From assembly GCA_958295865.1 (NCBI GenBank), contig CATQHF010000005.1, positions 556,419 to 620,418 of the forward strand: a stretch of 64,000 bases of DNA, read 5' to 3'. How positions within the stretch are numbered: the stretch's first letter is position 1; each line of letters begins with the position of its first letter. Under the pieces are notes generated by a model. The model had not been told where the DNA came from. It ran no database searches and saw nothing but the letters and a program-made list of their open reading frames with translations. Both the position numbers and the translations under genes were made by a program. This document shows positions 34,498 to 42,722 of this stretch, in pieces. Source of the DNA: an uncultured Dehalococcoidia bacterium. GTDB lineage: Bacteria; Chloroflexota; Dehalococcoidia; Lucifugimonadales; JADFKI01.

Positions 34498-36768
34498 TTA
34501 ATGCCCCCCGCCGCTGCCGTCCAACGCCGTCAGCTTGATGATATGCTGGTGCTCGTCGGTGGGGAACTCCGTTACCGTATTCTCGAACTTGGGCAGGCGA
34601 ATCCATTCGCCGGTCCTTTGGATGTTCACTTTGGTTGACGCCCATGCCAGCGCGCCGGTCTCGGCGTCTATGCTGGGCGACAGGATGGAGTACAGGTTAG
34701 CGCCGCGCCGCTCGGCGTAGCGCCCGCCGGAAGCGTGCCCCTGTCCCACAGGAACGCACACGGTATCCGGCGGCACGGCAGGGCTTGGGAACGCCAGCGC
34801 CTCTATTCTGCCGTACTGCGACTCTATGTTGATTACATCGCCTTCGCTTATGCCGCGATCTTCGGCGACTCGGTGGTTAATCTCCACCCATGTGCGCCAA
34901 ACGGCAGTCGAAATCGGATCAGGCGTCGCCTGCATCCAAGGCAACGCTGCGCCTCGGCCGTCGCCGATGCCCGTCGACTCGAAGGGCATCAGATAGAACT
35001 CGTAGAACTCGCCCTTGGAGAACGTCGGCTCCGCTGCGTCAAGCAGGGGCGGCGGCGTGGGTACGCTTGCGCCGGAGCGGGCCGATGTGTCCCACCAGCC
35101 GCCGCGCTGCAATACGCCGTTCCAGAATGCGTTGAAGCTGGCGGCGCGAACCGAGCCGCCGCCGGATTCGTAGAGCTGCCTTGCGCCGTCCTGAAGTATC
35201 TCGCGGTATGTCTCGCCGGGCAGTCCGAGGTCAAGCTCGATGCCCTGCGCCACCGTGAGCAGCACGTCGGCGAAGTTCCGTGTGCCAAGATTTTCGCCGC
35301 GCGGCTCGTGGAACGGGCGCACTACCGGCTGCTGAAAGCCGAGCGTCTGGTAGCCGGGCGCGGGATCGGGAACGTCGCTGCCCCAATCCTCAAGGTAGTT
35401 GTGCTGCGGCAGCACCAGGTCGGCGACCGCGGTGGTGTCGTCCAGCACATCGGAGAAGCTGACGATAAACGGCACATCGTAGGCGGCATGCTGGAAGTTC
35501 ACGGCGTCCGGCAGTCCATAGACCGGATCCGCGCCGCGCACCATGAGCATGCTAATCTCGCCGCGCGACATCTCGTCGGCGAGCCTGTGCCAGTCTGAGA
35601 ACGGCGTGCCGCTCTTGGCGACGGGCATGCCGTCTATGGGAGGCGCGGGATTGAAGATGATGCCGCCCTCGCTGTTGACGCTGCCCACAAGATAGTTGAG
35701 CGAGTAGATAGCGGCGAGGTTGAACAGCCCGTTGGTGTGCGCCGCCGCCGAGCCGCCGCCAAAGGCGAGCGCCGGGCGATGTTCCGCGAAGTCGTGCGCT
35801 ACCGTGCGAATCTTGTCCGCGCTGACGCCCGTGCGCGCTGCCACCGATTCGGGCGCATAAGCGTTGATGTCCAAGTTCGCGGTCAGCGCATCGGCAGCGC
35901 TCGCATCGGCAAGCCCGTCGGCGATGATGACCTGAGCGATGCTCAGCGCCAACACGCCCTCCATGCCGGGCTTGACATACACCCACTTGTCAGCGTTCGC
36001 GCCGCTCATGGAGAAGCGCGAGTCCACATGGATGAGATTGCCGCGCTCATGCTCCGTATCGCGGAACGCGCCGTATCCTATGCTGTATCGCACGGGGGAT
36101 ACCCATGTGTTCAGGAAGTCCGCGCCGAATGAGAGCACCGACGCGGCGTTTGCGATGTCAAAGTCGGGCATCGTATCCTGGGCGAACACCCGGCGCATGG
36201 CGGCGCGCAATGTGGTGCGCTCCAGCGGCTCGTATGTCATGTGCCGCGCGCCATAAGCGGATGCGAAGCGCTCAACGACCATCCCCAAGTGCGCGCCTAT
36301 GGGGTCAGTCGCCATCACCACCGAGGATTGGCGTCCCTCGTCGCTGATGTTCTGAAGCTGGAATGTGAGCCGACTGATGGCGTCCTCCCAGCTGATTTCA
36401 CGGAAGCGATTCGCGCCGCGCTCGCCCGCGCGCACCAGCGGCCCCCGTATCCTGTCGGGATGGTAGAGCGCCTGAAGGCCCGCTTCGCAGCGCGCGCTGT
36501 GCTTGCCCAGATTTATCGGGTAGTCAACATTGCCCTCGACCTTCTTGGCGCGCCCTTCCATAACGCGCACCACGATGCCCTCACTGGTCGGACACTGGCG
36601 GCAGAGCGTCGCATACCAGTTATCGCGCCCCGTAACGAGGTCTTCGGGCATTTCTACCGGCGCTTGCACCAGCAGTTCGTCTTCCGGCACGCCGCATGCC
36701 TGAAACAGGATAGCGCCTGCCGCCGAGCCACCGGCTAGCGTTAGGAATTGTCGTCGAGTTAGAGCCAT
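34498..36768 (-). CDS. actB1: Molybdopterin-oxidoreductase-like subunit of ACIII (ActB N-terminal part)
   Basis: 756 residues. The Tat signal TRRQFLTLAG is followed by FQAC, a possible lipidation site. CRQCPTSEGIVVRVMEG, then a later Cys in KHSARCEAG, corresponds to the Fe-S binding start of the DMSO reductase fold. The rest covers domains II-IV of the family, with LALSIAQVIIADGLADAS, DFLNTWVSPVRYSIG and VADLVLPQHNYLEDWGSD. In ActB this domain carries no Mo cofactor in solved structures. The gene would act in the periplasm with the pentahaem subunit and the ferredoxin subunit. Confidence 0.88.
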   Translation of the reverse strand: MALTRRQFLTLAGGSAAGAILFQACGVPEDELLVQAPVEMPEDLVTGRDNWYATLCRQCPTSEGIVVRVMEGRAKKVEGNVDYPINLGKHSARCEAGLQALYHPDRIRGPLVRAGERGANRFREISWEDAISRLTFQLQNISDEGRQSSVVMATDPIGAHLGMVVERFASAYGARHMTYEPLERTTLRAAMRRVFAQDTMPDFDIANAASVLSFGADFLNTWVSPVRYSIGYGAFRDTEHERGNLIHVDSRFSMSGANADKWVYVKPGMEGVLALSIAQVIIADGLADASAADALTANLDINAYAPESVAARTGVSADKIRTVAHDFAEHRPALAFGGGSAAAHTNGLFNLAAIYSLNYLVGSVNSEGGIIFNPAPPIDGMPVAKSGTPFSDWHRLADEMSRGEISMLMVRGADPVYGLPDAVNFQHAAYDVPFIVSFSDVLDDTTAVADLVLPQHNYLEDWGSDVPDPAPGYQTLGFQQPVVRPFHEPRGENLGTRNFADVLLTVAQGIELDLGLPGETYREILQDGARQLYESGGGSVRAASFNAFWNGVLQRGGWWDTSARSGASVPTPPPLLDAAEPTFSKGEFYEFYLMPFESTGIGDGRGAALPWMQATPDPISTAVWRTWVEINHRVAEDRGISEGDVINIESQYGRIEALAFPSPAVPPDTVCVPVGQGHASGGRYAERRGANLYSILSPSIDAETGALAWASTKVNIQRTGEWIRLPKFENTVTEFPTDEHQHIIKLTALDGSGGGH

Positions 36769-36784
36769 GTTCTATATTCAGCCT

Positions 36785-37390
36785 TTAGAAGTGGCAAGCG
36801 GTACAGTCGGTTGGAGCGCCGTAGTCGCGGTGGCAGTTCACGCAGTCGCCCATCTTGAGCGAGCGCACCTGCTCCACCTTTTCCATGGATCCCACATCGC
36901 CGTGACATGTCGCGCACACCGCGGTCTCCGGTATGCCTTCACTCTCCGCGAAGAACCTGATATGCGCCTCATGAACGAAATGCACATGGTCGGGTACTCT
37001 GTGAACGCGCACCCAGTCGATGGGGCGGTCGTCCGCGACCATCTCGCGCAGCTTCTCCACTTCCGGCAAGCCGTCGCCTACGACCTGATGGCAGGTGAGG
37101 CACAAGCCCGCGGACGGAATAGTCGCCGCCGCGCCCTCCGTAACATTGCGATGGCAGAAGGTGCAGTCCATCCCCAGGTCTTCGACGTGCGTGGGATGCG
37201 GAAACGCGATGGGCTGGTCGGGTCCCTCGTCGTATCCGAAGACGACGGGCCTGCCGAGCCACGCCGAAATCAAGAATGTCAGCCCCAGCGCAACCACGGC
37301 GAGAGACGCCAAGGTGATGACGCCAAAAGTGCCATGCTTGAGCATCTGCCTGCGCGTTGGCTTGGAGATCTGAAAATCGCCTGGTATCAA
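36785..37390 (-). CDS. actA: Pentahaem cytochrome c subunit of ACIII (ActA)
   Basis: 201 residues. An N-terminal cytoplasmic stretch and one membrane helix (ITLASLAVVALGLTFLI) anchor a periplasmic domain with five CxxCH sites: CTFCH, CLTCH, CATCH, CVNCH and CTACH. His ligands are in FPHPTHVEDL and VHFVHEAHIRFF. This is the ActA layout. It precedes actB1 by 16 bases. Confidence 0.92.
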   Translation of the reverse strand: MIPGDFQISKPTRRQMLKHGTFGVITLASLAVVALGLTFLISAWLGRPVVFGYDEGPDQPIAFPHPTHVEDLGMDCTFCHRNVTEGAAATIPSAGLCLTCHQVVGDGLPEVEKLREMVADDRPIDWVRVHRVPDHVHFVHEAHIRFFAESEGIPETAVCATCHGDVGSMEKVEQVRSLKMGDCVNCHRDYGAPTDCTACHF

Positions 37391-37438
37391 GTTCCGATAG
37401 TCCTGTCAGAGTGATTTAGGTTCGTCGCCGATGTCCGC

Positions 37439-37729
37439 TTATATCCAGTAGTCCGCCCAGAAGGTGTTCAGCACGCCGCCGAGGTCAACCATCCGAATGA
37501 AGAAGAAGAGCGCAATCAAAAAGCAGATTATCGCGCAGGCGTAGAAGAACAGACGCGCGCGCTGCCATACCTGGGACACATGCCCCGACGCTACGAACGA
37601 CGGGATGAGGTTATGCCCCACAATCATGTTGGCGGCGAACAGCACTATGAATATGACGACCATCCATAGCGAGAACAGCATGCTGCCCAGTTCGCTCCAG
37701 TGGAATGCGCCAAGAGGAGCTGGTTCCAT
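37439..37729 (-). CDS. Small two-TM protein leading the ACIII operon
   Basis: 96 residues. Two membrane helices (about 16-38 and 58-80) are separated by a short polar loop, with AANMIVGHNLIPSFVASGH between. It is the first gene of the operon, 48 bases before actA, and is likely a complex subunit or assembly factor. I do not recognise a named family. The short Trp/Tyr-rich C-terminus (FWADYWI) is notable. Confidence 0.65.
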   Translation of the reverse strand: MEPAPLGAFHWSELGSMLFSLWMVVIFIVLFAANMIVGHNLIPSFVASGHVSQVWQRARLFFYACAIICFLIALFFFIRMVDLGGVLNTFWADYWI

Positions 37730-38126
37730 AGAATAGATACCCTCTGAATGCCGCTTATCGCGCCGCTGAAAGGTTCGCTTGAAACTGCGCTCACCGCGCT
37801 AGTTCCAACCTCCCAAACACTGCCATCAGCGCAACGAAAAACCGTATCAAAATCTTGGTGAAAACTATCACAACGCCTTCGGCGATGTCAAGGGTTTTGG
37901 CATCATTGAGAAAATTGCATTAGTCCCTTCCCCCTTGATGGGGGAAGGTTCGTCGGCGAGGCGAGGACGCCGCAGATGTGATTGTCCCTTCCCCCTTTGG
38001 GGGAAGGTTAGGATGGGGGCGAAAATGCTTGCCTATCGACGGCTAAACTGTACTGGCGCAATTTTCTCCATCATTACATTTTTTGCGTAGTTCGCCGCAT
38101 GCCCTCGACTTGGACGGCGCGGACGC
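37730..38126. other. Intergenic region upstream of the ACIII operon
   Basis: Would contain the promoter of the 37729-28820 operon. No convincing promoter was picked out. MITE-like copy D fills 37909-38067. Confidence 0.6.
37909..38067 (-). mobile_element. MITE-like element, copy D (longer form)
   Basis: 159 bp. Ends are AGAAAATTGCATTAGT (37909-37924) and ACTGGCGCAATTTTCT (38052-38067), an imperfect inverted repeat. The body of copy C is present in reverse orientation (CCTTCCCCCTTTGGGGGAAGG palindrome, then GGTTAGGATGGGGGCGAAAA) next to an extra ~60-bp segment that repeats the palindrome. It looks like a nested or partially duplicated element. Confidence 0.7.
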
Positions 38127-38744
38127 TCACGCAAGCGCCACCCCCACGATGCTCTGCTCGAGGGCGTAGGCAAGTTCTGTGGCATACTCCAACCGCTCGT
38201 GGTCGCCCAGCGTACCCACGAATGCGACGCCCAGCACGCGCCCGACCTGAAAGTCCACGATGGTGGCGGAAATCAGGCGGCCATTGTCGTTGTGCAGCGC
38301 CTTGAGCGCCACCGCCTCGTCGAAGAAGCCGGACGGCCGCAAGCGTTCCGTGGCGACGAGCTTCTGGTTGTTGCCGATGTCAACGCCGATATTCGCCTCA
38401 AAGTCCTTGAGGAATACATCGTGCATCCAGCCATGCACCGCGTCCGGCGTATCGAACAGGTGCGCCACGGTTGCCACCATGAAATCGACGCCATCGGTGC
38501 CGAACGACGGCACAACCGAGACGAACTCGCGCATATAGCCGCCAATGCGCCCGACGCCGCGGAAGCGCTCGGCGTCGCTGCCGGGAAAGCCGTGCTCCGC
38601 CATCGTCTTGTTATCGAGCTCGGACTCACGCGACGGCTGAAAGTTCTCGAACCGCGACGGCAACTCGGACGCAACCAGCGGCATCTGCCGTATGTCTTCC
38701 ATCTCAATGCGCGCAGTGGCATGGTGCAATGCGTTGATTGTCAT
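38127..38744 (-). CDS. Hypothetical protein
   Basis: 205 residues, soluble, no signal peptide, mixed alpha/beta. Notable segments are GYMREFVSVVPSFGTDG, then LFDTPDAVHGWMHDVFLKDF and SATIVDFQVGRVLGVAFVGTLGDHERLEY. The C-terminal half resembles a beta-sheet domain closed by a helix. I do not recognise the family. It stands alone, between the ACIII operon promoter region and the divergently read ccdA gene. Confidence 0.55.
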   Translation of the reverse strand: MTINALHHATARIEMEDIRQMPLVASELPSRFENFQPSRESELDNKTMAEHGFPGSDAERFRGVGRIGGYMREFVSVVPSFGTDGVDFMVATVAHLFDTPDAVHGWMHDVFLKDFEANIGVDIGNNQKLVATERLRPSGFFDEAVALKALHNDNGRLISATIVDFQVGRVLGVAFVGTLGDHERLEYATELAYALEQSIVGVALA

Positions 38745-38900
38745 AAGTCCTCGATGGGTCAGGCTTCATCAGTCGGCGGACTGGTATTCGGCTTGGTGAA
38801 TGCGCGTACATTGTACTACTGCGGCGCGGCGGCTGACTAGCGAATCGGCGTCCATAAGTCGGCAAGCAAACCCCATCGGCGAAACTTGCATCCAATACGA

Positions 38901-38906
38901 TATAAT
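38901..38906 (+). promoter_or_regulatory. Possible -10 box upstream of ccdA
   Basis: TATAAT lies 38 bases before the ATG. No matching -35 hexamer at 16-18 bases was found (TTGCAT is too close), so this is weak. Confidence 0.25.
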
Positions 38907-38943
38907 GACCGCATCTTGAAGTGTATGATACAAAGGACGGCAC

Positions 38944-39858
38944 ATGAACGAGAGCACCGCCTACACCGACATCCAATCTTCGCCGGGGATAGTCAGGAGC
39001 GTCATCCTGCCCGTCTGCGCGGCGACGGTCGCGCTCGCAATCGCCATCATCGGCGCGCTGCTGGTGCGCGGACAGGGGAGCGACATAGACGGCGTGAACT
39101 TCTTCGTGGAGTCGCTGTCGGGCGGCGCGGCGCGGCAGCTTGGCGGTCTCGGCATCATCGCGCCGCTCGGCTTCGCGTTCGGCGCGGGACTGGCGGCGGC
39201 ATTCAACCCGTGCGGCTTTGCGATGCTGCCGGCGTACATGGGGCTGTATCTGGGCGTCGGCGCTGACGATGACAGAGGCTCATTCGCGGCGCACATCGGC
39301 AAGGCGCTGCTCATCGGCGGCTCCGTAACGGCAGGCTTCATCCTGCTGTTCGCCGCCGCGGGCGCGGTCATAGGGCTGGGAGCGCGCTCGGTCGTCGGCA
39401 GCATCCTGCCCTGGCTAGGCTTGGGCATCGGCGTCCTGCTGACGCTCGCCGGCGCATGGCTGCTGGGCGGCGGCAAGCTGTACACCGCGCTGGCGCAGCA
39501 GATGTCGGAGCGATTCGGCAACCCTGGCCAGGCGAATGTGCGCGGCTACTTCCTGTTCGGGCTGGCATACGGGTTGGCATCGCTGAGCTGCACGCTGCCG
39601 ATATTTCTGGCAGTAATCGGAGCATCGTTCGCCACCGCAAGCATCTGGACGGCATTCGCCCAATTCGTGCTCTACGCTCTCGGAATGGGATCGGTCATCA
39701 TCACGCTAACGCTGGGAATAGCGCTATTCAAAGGCGCGATGGTAAAGGGAATGCGAAAGGTGATGCCGTACATGCAGCCCATCGGCACCTGGCTAATGCT
39801 CATAGCCGGAACCTACATCGTGTTCTACTGGCTGACGATAGGGAATGTGCTTGGGTAG
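38944..39858 (+). CDS. ccdA: CcdA/DsbD-type thiol-electron transporter
   Basis: 304 residues. After an N-terminal helix and a ~40-residue extracytoplasmic stretch, six membrane helices form the CcdA fold. The two functional cysteines are in FNPCGFAMLPAYMGLYLG and ASLSCTLPIFLAVIG, both at conserved positions. The protein carries reducing power from cytoplasmic thioredoxin across the membrane for cytochrome c assembly. Thioredoxin-like lipoproteins at 16546 and 18054 are possible partners. A terminator follows (39892-39923). Confidence 0.92.
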   Translation: MNESTAYTDIQSSPGIVRSVILPVCAATVALAIAIIGALLVRGQGSDIDGVNFFVESLSGGAARQLGGLGIIAPLGFAFGAGLAAAFNPCGFAMLPAYMGLYLGVGADDDRGSFAAHIGKALLIGGSVTAGFILLFAAAGAVIGLGARSVVGSILPWLGLGIGVLLTLAGAWLLGGGKLYTALAQQMSERFGNPGQANVRGYFLFGLAYGLASLSCTLPIFLAVIGASFATASIWTAFAQFVLYALGMGSVIITLTLGIALFKGAMVKGMRKVMPYMQPIGTWLMLIAGTYIVFYWLTIGNVLG

Positions 39859-39891
39859 GTAGTTTGGCAATAAGTCAGTCGGTAAATCAGA

Positions 39892-39923
39892 AACGCCCGC
39901 CAAATAAAACTGGCGGGCGTTTT
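39892..39923 (+). terminator. Rho-independent terminator after ccdA
   Basis: AACGCCCGCCA and TGGCGGGCGTT form an 11-bp stem with an 8-base A-rich loop, followed by a TTTT run. It could also serve the minus-strand gene at 40000-40644. Confidence 0.85.
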
Positions 39924-39999
39924 GCGTCAGATGTCAGGGCGGCAACAATCTCATCGTCGCGACTACTATGGCTACGGCGCGCCACAGAGTTGTCATCGC

Positions 40000-40644
40000 T
40001 CATCTTTTCTTGGCGTCGATTATGCGAAAGTGCTTGCCGTCTTTTGAAGACTTGTCTAATGCAGAGTCCCATCGCGTAACCCTGAGCCGATTATCGGGCA
40101 GTTTCAGGTCAAGCCAATACGGAGAGCCATCAGACTTCAGCCACCACTTCGGCCACTTGGCATATTTCAAATTCTCGGAATGTTTTGGAGAGACTAGGCA
40201 GAAATAAGGCCTCACCTCTTCATACTTGTCCCCACCTTTTCCAAATATCAATTTCATGCGCTTTGCTTTGGAGAGCATCTGATTGTTACTCCAAGAAGTG
40301 TAGCCTTTCGCTTCCAAGAATATCAAACGATAAACACCCTCCTCGTCTTTGAACGCAACCAGAAAGTCAACGTCCTCCTGAGTCCCTGTGACTTCTCTCG
40401 AATTCTCAAAGACATCCCCACTATCCGGACTGGCATATAGCGTGACAGCGGCAGCTATCCAATCTATATGGTAATCCATTGCCGTGAGCGCGTTGTCGGG
40501 TATATCTACGCCAATCTCATTGGCTAGACGTCCGCGGAAGTAGCCCGACATCTCAAATTTGTGATTTCCCAGCGCCTCCCCTACAAGGAAGAACCGCTCC
40601 TTCCTGTTGAGCCGCTCCAAGGTTTCAATTAGGTCAGTTTGCAT
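40000..40644 (-). CDS. Orphan PD-(D/E)XK nuclease-like protein
   Basis: 214 residues, soluble. Segment EDVDFLVAF, then RLIFLEAKGYTSWSN contains D93, E111 and K113, a clear PD-(D/E)XK core as in restriction and repair nucleases. The following helix (NQMLSKAKRMKLIFG) and FCLVSPKHSEN continue the fold. No methylase or ATPase partner is adjacent, so it may be a solitary endonuclease or a remnant of a defence system. Sequence is poorer in GC than flanking ccdA. Confidence 0.6.
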   Translation of the reverse strand: MQTDLIETLERLNRKERFFLVGEALGNHKFEMSGYFRGRLANEIGVDIPDNALTAMDYHIDWIAAAVTLYASPDSGDVFENSREVTGTQEDVDFLVAFKDEEGVYRLIFLEAKGYTSWSNNQMLSKAKRMKLIFGKGGDKYEEVRPYFCLVSPKHSENLKYAKWPKWWLKSDGSPYWLDLKLPDNRLRVTRWDSALDKSSKDGKHFRIIDAKKR

Positions 40645-40716
40645 ATTGAACTCCTACAAAGGGAATTATGAAGGAAAGGCGTTCTGACATTGTGGCTGGC
40701 TAATCCCTCAACCGCG

Positions 40717-40746
40717 TGGATTCCCGCTTTCGCGTGAATGACGCTT
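40717..40746. repeat. REP-like hairpin, copy 3 (diverged)
   Basis: TGGATTCCCGC, TTTC, GCGTGAATGACG: a diverged member of the family described at 450-481. Confidence 0.55.
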
Positions 40747-40828
40747 TAACTATCACCACATATTGAGAATATCGCCAAGGATTGAGCCTTGCCAGAATCA
40801 TAACATAGTCATATCATAGTTGCTGAAC

Positions 40829-40936
40829 TCCGCAAAAGTTCGGCAACCGAATACACAGACGCATACAGCATATAGGCGCAGGACGGGCATTTATGCCCCC
40901 TTGCGGCTGTATGCGGATGCCGGGAACTTTTGCGGA
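40829..40936. repeat. Nested 108-bp palindromic element
   Basis: Outer arms TCCGCAAAAGTTC (40829-40841) and GAACTTTTGCGGA (40924-40936) are perfect. Middle arms CGCATACAGC (40860-40869) and GCTGTATGCG (40906-40915) are perfect. The inner part GGGCAT/ATGCCC (40885-40898) forms a small hairpin. The transcript would fold into a long stepped stem. It ends 32 bases before the GTG of the zinc-ribbon gene. Confidence 0.75.
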
Positions 40937-40968
40937 ATACCCTAATCCTGAGCCAAGAGGTGGTTTCT

Positions 40969-41478
40969 GTGTACTGCATATATTGCGGTGTTCAAAATAC
41001 TGATGGCGCTAATTTCTGCTCAAACTGTGGGAAGGAGATGATTTCCAGGCCGACCGAAGAAGTTGTTGAATCCAGAACTGACGAACCTCAGGAGGAGATT
41101 CGAGTTCAGGAGGAGCCGCAACATCAATCTCAGGCACAACAGGAAGTTCAGCCACAGCCACAGCCACAGCCACAGGAGTATGTACAACCTCAGCAGCGGA
41201 TTCAAGAGGAGACTGCTTACAAGGGCAAACCATTGAACATACAAGTAAGGGTATCTGGTCTTGGTGGTTGGATACCTATGCTCCAGGGAGAAAGCCAAGG
41301 CCGCGCTCTTGAGCGTGTTTTGCCTGAACTTAACGCCAATGGTTACAAAGTTGCGTTCATCGTCCCAGACAGTCCTAGTTTTCTGTGGAAACTGCTCAAC
41401 GCGCTGATTGCTGTCGTAACACTTGGATTTTATTGGCGTAATGCTGGTGTCCTAATCATAGGTGAGCGAATTGATTAG
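40969..41478 (+). CDS. Zinc-ribbon protein with Gln/Pro linker and C-terminal hydrophobic segment
   Basis: About 169 residues from the GTG at 40969, which has AGAGGTGG at good distance; a TTG further upstream lies inside the palindromic element. YCIYCGVQNTDGANFCSNCGKE is a four-Cys zinc ribbon (zinc_ribbon_2 type). It is followed by a Gln/Pro/Glu-rich linker with QPQPQPQP, then a domain from NIQVRVSGLGGWIPM to AFIVPD. A hydrophobic helix (LLNALIAVVTLGFYW) precedes the end. Probably membrane-associated; function unknown. Confidence 0.7.
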   Translation: MYCIYCGVQNTDGANFCSNCGKEMISRPTEEVVESRTDEPQEEIRVQEEPQHQSQAQQEVQPQPQPQPQEYVQPQQRIQEETAYKGKPLNIQVRVSGLGGWIPMLQGESQGRALERVLPELNANGYKVAFIVPDSPSFLWKLLNALIAVVTLGFYWRNAGVLIIGERID

Positions 41479-41784
41479 TCTCAGGACAAATTGGGTGTCT
41501 ATTTTGGTTTGCCTGCGGGACAGCAAAGTTGCAGTAAGGCATATTCACCGCTGCTTCCGTTCGTGATTCCTTTAACAAAAACGTAACGCCCGACGCATTG
41601 CTTGATGCGTCGGGCGTTACAAGGGGCCGAGCAGAGACAAACCTCTAGCGAACCAGTATGCCTTTGCGGTCCTCCCAGCCAAGTCCAGATTAACGGTGCA
41701 CTGCCTTCATCGTCAACCATTGTGCGCTTGTAAAGCTGCGATTAACCCTGTCTGACATACTGAAGTGCTGACAAACTAACCGCC
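41479..41784. other. Spacer with a terminator
   Basis: Nothing but the hairpin at 41583-41620 is recognised. Confidence 0.5.
41583..41620 (-). terminator. Rho-independent terminator
   Basis: A perfect 16-bp stem (GTAACGCCCGACGCAT / ATGCGTCGGGCGTTAC) with a 6-base loop. Read on the minus strand it is followed by CGTTTTTGTT, so it best serves the hydrolase gene at 41785-42579. Confidence 0.85.
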
Positions 41785-42579
41785 CTACTCCTCCGCCACC
41801 ACAGGATTGCTGAGGACGCCCACGCCCTCCAGCTCGACTTCAACCGTGTCGCCGCGCTTGATTTCGCCGGGTTCGCCGGGGGTGCCGGTCATTATCACAT
41901 CGCCCGGCTCCAGGGTTACGACGCTGCTCACGAACTCGATGATGCGGCGGCAGTTGTGCGCGAGGTCGTCGGTGTTGGACTGCTGGATGACCTCGCCGTT
42001 GACGCGCCCGGTGAGCAGCAGATTGTCGGGGTCAAGTCCGCTCACGATGTAAGGCCCTATCGGGCTGAAGGTGTCGCTGGACTTCGCGCGCCACCACGAC
42101 AGGTCGCCGCGCTGCCAGTTGCGCGCGCTAACATCGTTGCCGCAGGTTACGCCGAGCACGAAATCAAGCGCGTTCTCCTGCGTGGCGCGCCTGCACTGCT
42201 TGCCGATGACCAGCGAAAGCTCCGCTTCCTCTTCTACCCGCACACCCTCATCGATCGCCTCGCGGGGAATGACGATAGGGTCGTCAGGCCCTATGACCGA
42301 CGACGGCGTCTTTATGAAAGGCTCTGGCACCTTGGGCAGATCTATGTCGCCGCCAACGAGCGACGCGGAATGCGCCAAGTGGCTGACATAGTTCCTGCCG
42401 ATTGCTATAATCTTGCCGGGCATCACCGGGGCGAGCAGCTTCACCTCGGACAGTGGCAGCGACTCGCCGGTTCGCTCATGGTCTTCATACGGCGCGGCGC
42501 TGATTTCCAGTACATTGTCGCCCTCGACAACGCCGTAGGATACGCAATCGCCATGCTGATAGCGCGCATACTTGGTCAT
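41785..42579 (-). CDS. Fumarylacetoacetate hydrolase family protein
   Basis: 264 residues. The FAH fold begins after an ~50-residue N-terminal domain: KIIAIGRNYVSHLAHSA, then EEEAELSLVIGKQCR with the metal-binding acidic residues (VRVEEEAEL), and GVTCGNDVSARNWQ, DTFSPIGPYIV and MTGTPGEPGEIKRGD. These are the signatures of acylpyruvase or 2-hydroxyhepta-2,4-diene-1,7-dioate isomerase-type enzymes. It is divergent from an enolase-superfamily gene at 42723, separated by 143 bases, a pairing consistent with acid-sugar or aromatic-fragment catabolism. Exact substrate unknown. Confidence 0.9.
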   Translation of the reverse strand: MTKYARYQHGDCVSYGVVEGDNVLEISAAPYEDHERTGESLPLSEVKLLAPVMPGKIIAIGRNYVSHLAHSASLVGGDIDLPKVPEPFIKTPSSVIGPDDPIVIPREAIDEGVRVEEEAELSLVIGKQCRRATQENALDFVLGVTCGNDVSARNWQRGDLSWWRAKSSDTFSPIGPYIVSGLDPDNLLLTGRVNGEVIQQSNTDDLAHNCRRIIEFVSSVVTLEPGDVIMTGTPGEPGEIKRGDTVEVELEGVGVLSNPVVAEE

Positions 42580-42722
42580 AGTGAGATAAACCCTCCTGTT
42601 CGGCTTGATGATTTATAGTCTGGCTGTGCCTAGTGTATCGCAAACCACGCGCCGACTGCTACAATTGCCCCCATCCTGTCTATCCTGACCATAGTTAATC
42701 CGCGTCCCGTAAGGAGCGCCGC

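Larger units (their letters stand above)
40645..40968. other. Spacer with two palindromic elements
   Basis: Contains a REP-like hairpin (40717-40746) and the nested palindrome at 40829-40936. No gene is supported. Confidence 0.6.

Noticed and set aside
38886..38906. Full sigma-70 promoter for ccdA with TTGCAT and TATAAT
   Set aside because: The spacing is only 9 bases, so only the -10 box is kept, with low confidence.
40930..40968. TTG start of the zinc-ribbon gene inside the palindrome arm
   Set aside because: The GTG at 40969 has a proper AGAGGTGG site and the zinc ribbon begins directly after it.
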